This document shows, piece by piece, positions 16,602 to 20,279 of a stretch of DNA of 20,279 nucleotides. Source of the stretch: Sva-07 sp031430875. Lineage in GTDB: Bacteria > Actinomycetota > Acidimicrobiia > Acidimicrobiales > Ilumatobacteraceae. The notes under the pieces were generated by a model. It saw only the letters and a program-made list of their open reading frames with translations, was not told where the DNA came from and did no database searches. The position numbers and the translations under genes were made by a program. The stretch lies in NCBI GenBank assembly GCA_031430875.1, contig JANPCI010000086.1:1-20279 (forward strand), in the 5' to 3' direction. How positions within the stretch are numbered: the first letter of the stretch is position 1; the number at the start of each line of letters is the position of its first letter.

Positions 16602-18202
16602 TGTTGGCAGCCGAAACGGGGCCCATCGCGTTCCCCATCCTGAGTGCGTTGATCTTCACGCCGATCATCGGCGCGATCCTGATCGCGCTCCTGCCGAAGA
16701 GTCGCCCGGAGTATCCGAAGATGGTCGCCCTGATGGCGTCGGTCGCCACGGCGGCGATGTCGATCTGGCTCATGGCGTCGTTCGAAACGTCCGACGCGGG
16801 CTTCCAGTTCGTGTCGAAGCACAGCTGGATCGAGGCGTGGGGAATCTCGTGGCATCTCGGTGTCGACGGCATCTCGTTGTTCCTCGTGGTGCTCACCGGC
16901 ATCTTGTTCCCGCTGGCGATTCTGGCGGTCGACGCGCATCACGACGAGAAGTCGTATCTCGCGTGGCTGCTCATGCTGCAGGCCGGTGTCATGGGGAGCT
17001 TCCTCAGCCTCGACCTGTTCGTCTTCTTCGTGTTCTTCGAGATCGTGCTCGTGCCGATGTACTTCCTCATCGCCGGCTGGGGGTACGAGAAGCGGGTCTA
17101 CGCCGCCACCAAGTTCTTCCTGTACACGATGTTCGGGTCGGCGTTCATGCTCGTCGGCCTCATTGCCACGGTTGCCATTGCCAGCCGCGAGATCGGCTAC
17201 ACCACCTTCGATCTCGTGATCATCGCCGAGCAGGCGAACTTCGCGGCATCGACCGGACGTTGGCTGTTCTTCGCGTTCGCGATCGCCTTCGCCGTCAAGG
17301 TGCCGATCTTCCCGCTGCATACCTGGCTGCCCGACGCGCACACCCAGGCGCCGACCGCCGGCTCGGTGGTGCTGGCCGGCGTGATGCTGAAACTTGGGAC
17401 GTACGGCCTCCTGCGGTTCGGTGTCTATCTGTTCCCCGAGGCGTCGTACTGGAGCCGCAACCTGTGGCTCACGCTCGCCGTGATCGGCATCATCTACGGC
17501 GCCATCGCCGCCACGATGCAGACCGACCTCAAGCGCCTCGTCGCCTATTCGTCGGTCGCCCACCTCGGCTTCATCGTCCTCGGCATCTTTGCGTTCACGT
17601 CGCAGTCGATGGCCGGCTCCACCATCCAGATGGTCAACCACGGGGTGTCGACCGGTGCGCTGTTCCTCTTCGTGGGCTGGATCTACGAACGTCGCAAGAC
17701 CCGCCAGATCTCCGACCTGAACGGGCTCCAGAAGGTGGCGCCGATCTTCGCTGCGGCCTTCATGTTGGTGATGTTGTCGTCGATCGGTGTGCCCGGCCTC
17801 AACGGCTTCGTCGGCGAGTACCTGATCCTCACCGGTTCGTTCCTGACGGCTCGCTGGTGGACGGTGGTTGCGGCAGTCGGTGTCATCCTCGCTGCGGTGT
17901 ACCTGATGTGGGCGTACCAGCGCGTGTTCCACGGCGAGCCCGACGAGGACAACAAGAAGTTCCCCGAGCTCAAGCTCAAGGAAGGCATGGTGCTGTTGCC
18001 GTTCCTCGGCCTCATCGTGTTCATGGGCATCTATCCCAAGCCGGTCCTCGACCGGATCGAGCCGAGCATCGATGCCTTGATCACCCGGGTCGAGGCGTAC
18101 ACCAACTACGAAGCACCCGAGCCCACCATCCAACTGCGCGACGAAGAACCTGCTGACGACCAGCCTGCCGAAGAACCCGCCGACGAGGAAGGTGAGGGGT
18201 GA
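16601..18202 (+). CDS. nuoM: NADH:quinone oxidoreductase subunit M (ND4)
   Basis: NuoM is the middle antiporter-like proton-pumping subunit. The 533-residue protein has E147 in VFFEIVLVPMYF and K233 in AVKVPIFPLHTWLPDAH, followed by APTAGSVVLAGVMLKLGTYG, all diagnostic. SVAHLGF and GLNGFVGEYLIL are present further on. The final 35 residues form a very acidic Glu/Asp/Pro tail with EEPADDQPAEEPADEE; this lies outside the membrane fold and is unusual in its charge. I chose ATG at 16601 (TGATG overlap with nuoL); a GTG at 16598 one codon earlier, forming GTGA, is almost equally plausible. Confidence 0.95.
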
Positions 18203-19713
18203 TGATCGCCCAGCTCGACATCTTCGTCGGACCCGAGATCCAGTGGTTCGCGCTCTCGCCGCTCCTGATCCTGCTGGGTGGCGCACTCGGCCTGCTCCTC
18301 GTGGGTGCACTCACACCGCCGTGGCCGAAGCGCCTCTACGCGATCGTCTCGGCGACCACTGCGGGCGCGGCGGGCGTCATGGCACTGGTGCTGTGGGACG
18401 ACATCAGCGAAACCGGACCCACGACGCTCGTCGGCGGAGCACTCGCCTTCGACAAGCTGGCGATGTTCATGACTGTCACGATCTGCATCGGTGTGCTGCT
18501 CGTGAGCATCTTGAGCGACGACTACGTACACGACACCCCCAACCGCGGTCCGGAGATCTACGCGCTCTACCTGGTGGCGGCACTCGGCGGCATCGTGATG
18601 GCGTCGGCGAACGACCTCATCGTGTTGTTCCTCGGCCTCGAAACCCTGTCGCTTGCGCTGTACGTGCTGGCGGCGAGCAATCGACGCAGCAGTGAGAGTG
18701 CCGAGGCGGGCATCAAGTACTTCGTGCTCGGCGGGTTCGCGTCGGCGTTCTTCCTCTACGGCATCGCGCTGGTCTACGGCGGTACGGGCACGACCAACAT
18801 CAGCGAGATGGTCGCCGCGCTGCAGACTTCGATCGACCCGTTCAGCGACGACACGCTCGCCCTCGCAGGCATCGCGTTGCTGATCGTCGGCCTCGCCTTC
18901 AAGGTGGCCGCCGTGCCGTTCCACGTGTGGGCGCCCGATGTGTATCAGGGTGCGCCCACGCCGGTGACGTCGTTCATGGCCTCGGTCGGCAAGGTTGCCG
19001 CGTTCGCTGCGATGATCCGGGTGCTCGTGGTGGCGCTGCCGTTCTACAAGGACGACTGGAGACCGATCATCTGGGTGCTGGCGCTCGTGACGTTGCTCGG
19101 CGGTTCGATCCTCGCGGTCGTGCAGGACAACGTGAAGCGGATGCTCGCGTATTCGTCGATCAGCCACGCCGGCTTCATCCTGGTCGGTGTCGAGGCCGCC
19201 GGTTACGGAGCGGGCACGTCCGATCCCGGCCCGGGTGTTCCAGCGGTCGTGCTCTACCTGATCTTGTACTCGGTGCTGGTGATCGGCTCGTTCGCCGTGG
19301 TCACCATCGTGTCGCGCAGCACCGGCGGCGACACGAGCATCGACTCGTTCAAGGGTCTCGCCAAGCGCCGTCCGGCGTTGGCGCTCGGGTTCACTGTGTT
19401 GCTGCTGGCTCAGGCCGGCGTGCCGCTCACCAGCGGGTTCATCGCCAAGTTTGGTGTCATCCAGGCCGCCGTCGACGTCGAGAGTTACGCCATTGCGGTC
19501 ATCGCCATGGTCTGCGCCGTGATCGCTGCGTTCCTCTATCTGCGAATCATGGTGTCGATGTGGGTCGGCGAGTCGACCGACGAGAGCGCTGTGACCATCC
19601 CGTTCTCGATGGGCGTCGTGGTGACGCTGACGGTCGTGTTCACGATCGCGCTCGGCGTCTTCCCGGGCTGGCTCATCGACGCCGCCGATCAGGTGACGCA
19701 GTACGCCCGCTGA
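18202..19713 (+). CDS. nuoN: NADH:quinone oxidoreductase subunit N (ND2)
   Basis: NuoN is the proximal antiporter-like subunit, next to NuoK. The 503-residue protein has E147 in LGLETLSLALYVL and K234 in AFKVAAVPFHVWAPDVYQGAPTPVT, the family hallmarks, and SSISHAGFILVG and PLTSGFIAKF later. The length agrees with E. coli (485). The start is ATG in a TGATG overlap with nuoM; a GTG one codon upstream is an alternative. It is the last nuo gene, ending 20 bases before the next gene, with no obvious hairpin terminator between them, so read-through is possible. Confidence 0.96.
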   Translation: MIAQLDIFVGPEIQWFALSPLLILLGGALGLLLVGALTPPWPKRLYAIVSATTAGAAGVMALVLWDDISETGPTTLVGGALAFDKLAMFMTVTICIGVLLVSILSDDYVHDTPNRGPEIYALYLVAALGGIVMASANDLIVLFLGLETLSLALYVLAASNRRSSESAEAGIKYFVLGGFASAFFLYGIALVYGGTGTTNISEMVAALQTSIDPFSDDTLALAGIALLIVGLAFKVAAVPFHVWAPDVYQGAPTPVTSFMASVGKVAAFAAMIRVLVVALPFYKDDWRPIIWVLALVTLLGGSILAVVQDNVKRMLAYSSISHAGFILVGVEAAGYGAGTSDPGPGVPAVVLYLILYSVLVIGSFAVVTIVSRSTGGDTSIDSFKGLAKRRPALALGFTVLLLAQAGVPLTSGFIAKFGVIQAAVDVESYAIAVIAMVCAVIAAFLYLRIMVSMWVGESTDESAVTIPFSMGVVVTLTVVFTIALGVFPGWLIDAADQVTQYAR

Positions 19714-19733
19714 CCTGGCAGGCTTGAGGCGTC

Positions 19734-20279
19734 ATGAAATGGCCGACGTGGAGCCAGGCGCTGCTTGCGGCGACGATCGCCGGTCTCGTCGCGTTGGCGT
19801 TTCGGAGGTCGCGGCCGACTCGCATCGGTGATCGCATCGGCCACGTCGTCGGGCCCGCAGCGTTGGAGTTCGCCTTCGTCGCAACGCTGTACGCGATCTG
19901 GCGGATGGCCAAGAACCTGCCGCTCACGCAGGCCGATGGGGCCATCGAGCGGGCCCGCGACATCGTGCGGGTCCAGGAGTTCCTCCGGCTACCGAGCGAA
20001 CTGACGCTCCAGCGCTTCACCCTCGATCACGAGTGGCTCGCCCAGTTCTCTGCCGCGTTCTACGCCGTGGCCCACGTACCCGGCATCATCATCTTCCTCG
20101 TGTGGCTGTACGCCCGTCACCGCGAGGTGTACCCGCGCTGGCGTAACGCGCTGGCGATCGTCACCGCCTTTTGTCTGTTCATCCGCTTCGTCAAGGTTGC
20201 GCCGCCGCGGTATCTCCCCGACCTCGGCTACGTCGATGTGTCCCAGATCTACAACATGTCGGTGTACGGCGAGGCCGGC
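19734..20279 (+). CDS. PAP2/Aur1-like membrane phosphotransferase or phosphatase, N-terminal part (3' partial)
   Basis: The frame is open from the ATG at 19734 to the window end (182 codons), with an in-frame TGA at 19725 fixing the start. GAGG at 19726-19729 lies four bases upstream. Hydrophobic segments lie near 8-22, 43-60, 103-124 and 137-153. The stretch from about 118 to 163, with WLYARHREVYPRWRNALA and VAPPRYLP (A156 to P162), resembles the PAP2_3 branch of the PAP2 superfamily, which includes Aur1-like inositol phosphotransferases acting on lipids. The catalytic His motifs would lie further on, beyond the window, so activity and substrate cannot be judged. It has no evident link to respiration; it may simply be the next gene on the strand. 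The family match is from memory and moderately sure. Confidence 0.75.
   Translation, partial: MKWPTWSQALLAATIAGLVALAFRRSRPTRIGDRIGHVVGPAALEFAFVATLYAIWRMAKNLPLTQADGAIERARDIVRVQEFLRLPSELTLQRFTLDHEWLAQFSAAFYAVAHVPGIIIFLVWLYARHREVYPRWRNALAIVTAFCLFIRFVKVAPPRYLPDLGYVDVSQIYNMSVYGEAG

Noticed and set aside
19714..19733. Terminator after nuoN
   Set aside because: The 20 bases contain no stable inverted repeat followed by T residues.

Overview
The window is a high-GC, plus-strand-only stretch that reads as one long respiratory operon. The proteins look actinobacterial, most like Acidimicrobiia (for example Ilumatobacter-type organisms). This placement rests on my recollection of family sequences, on GC-rich codon use and on the gene order, not on a search. 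Genes are packed end to end, the largest gap is 68 bases, and I see no RNA gene, mobile element, CRISPR array or convincing terminator.

Region 1 (2-4400) encodes a quinol:cytochrome c reductase of the split b6/IV type. It holds a 5'-truncated cytochrome b6-like subunit, a subunit IV-like protein with an unusual N-terminal extension, a Rieske iron-sulfur protein with an internal twin-arginine motif, a membrane-anchored di-heme cytochrome c, and a three-helix membrane protein that I do not recognise (3537-4400). The last of these sits 2 bases from both of its neighbours.

Region 2 (4403-19713) is a complete 14-gene NADH:quinone oxidoreductase (complex I) set in the canonical order nuoA to nuoN. 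All iron-sulfur ligands I looked for are present. Ten of the 13 internal junctions overlap by 1 or 4 bases. The reductase genes run into nuoA with a 2-base gap, so the quinone-reducing and quinol-oxidising complexes appear to be transcribed together. Electrons would pass from NADH through NuoF/E/G/I/B to (mena)quinone, then through cytochrome b and Rieske to the attached di-heme cytochrome c, presumably to a terminal oxidase encoded elsewhere.

Region 3 (19734 to the end) is the start of a membrane protein resembling the PAP2/Aur1-like phosphotransferase superfamily, truncated by the window edge.

Nothing here is an obviously new multi-gene system. The points most worth a second look are the unrecognised gene at the bc/complex I junction, the duplicated peptide motif in the subunit IV extension, the b6-type features of cytochrome b including a heme c_i-type cysteine and a changed Qo motif, and insertions or extensions in NuoF and NuoD.
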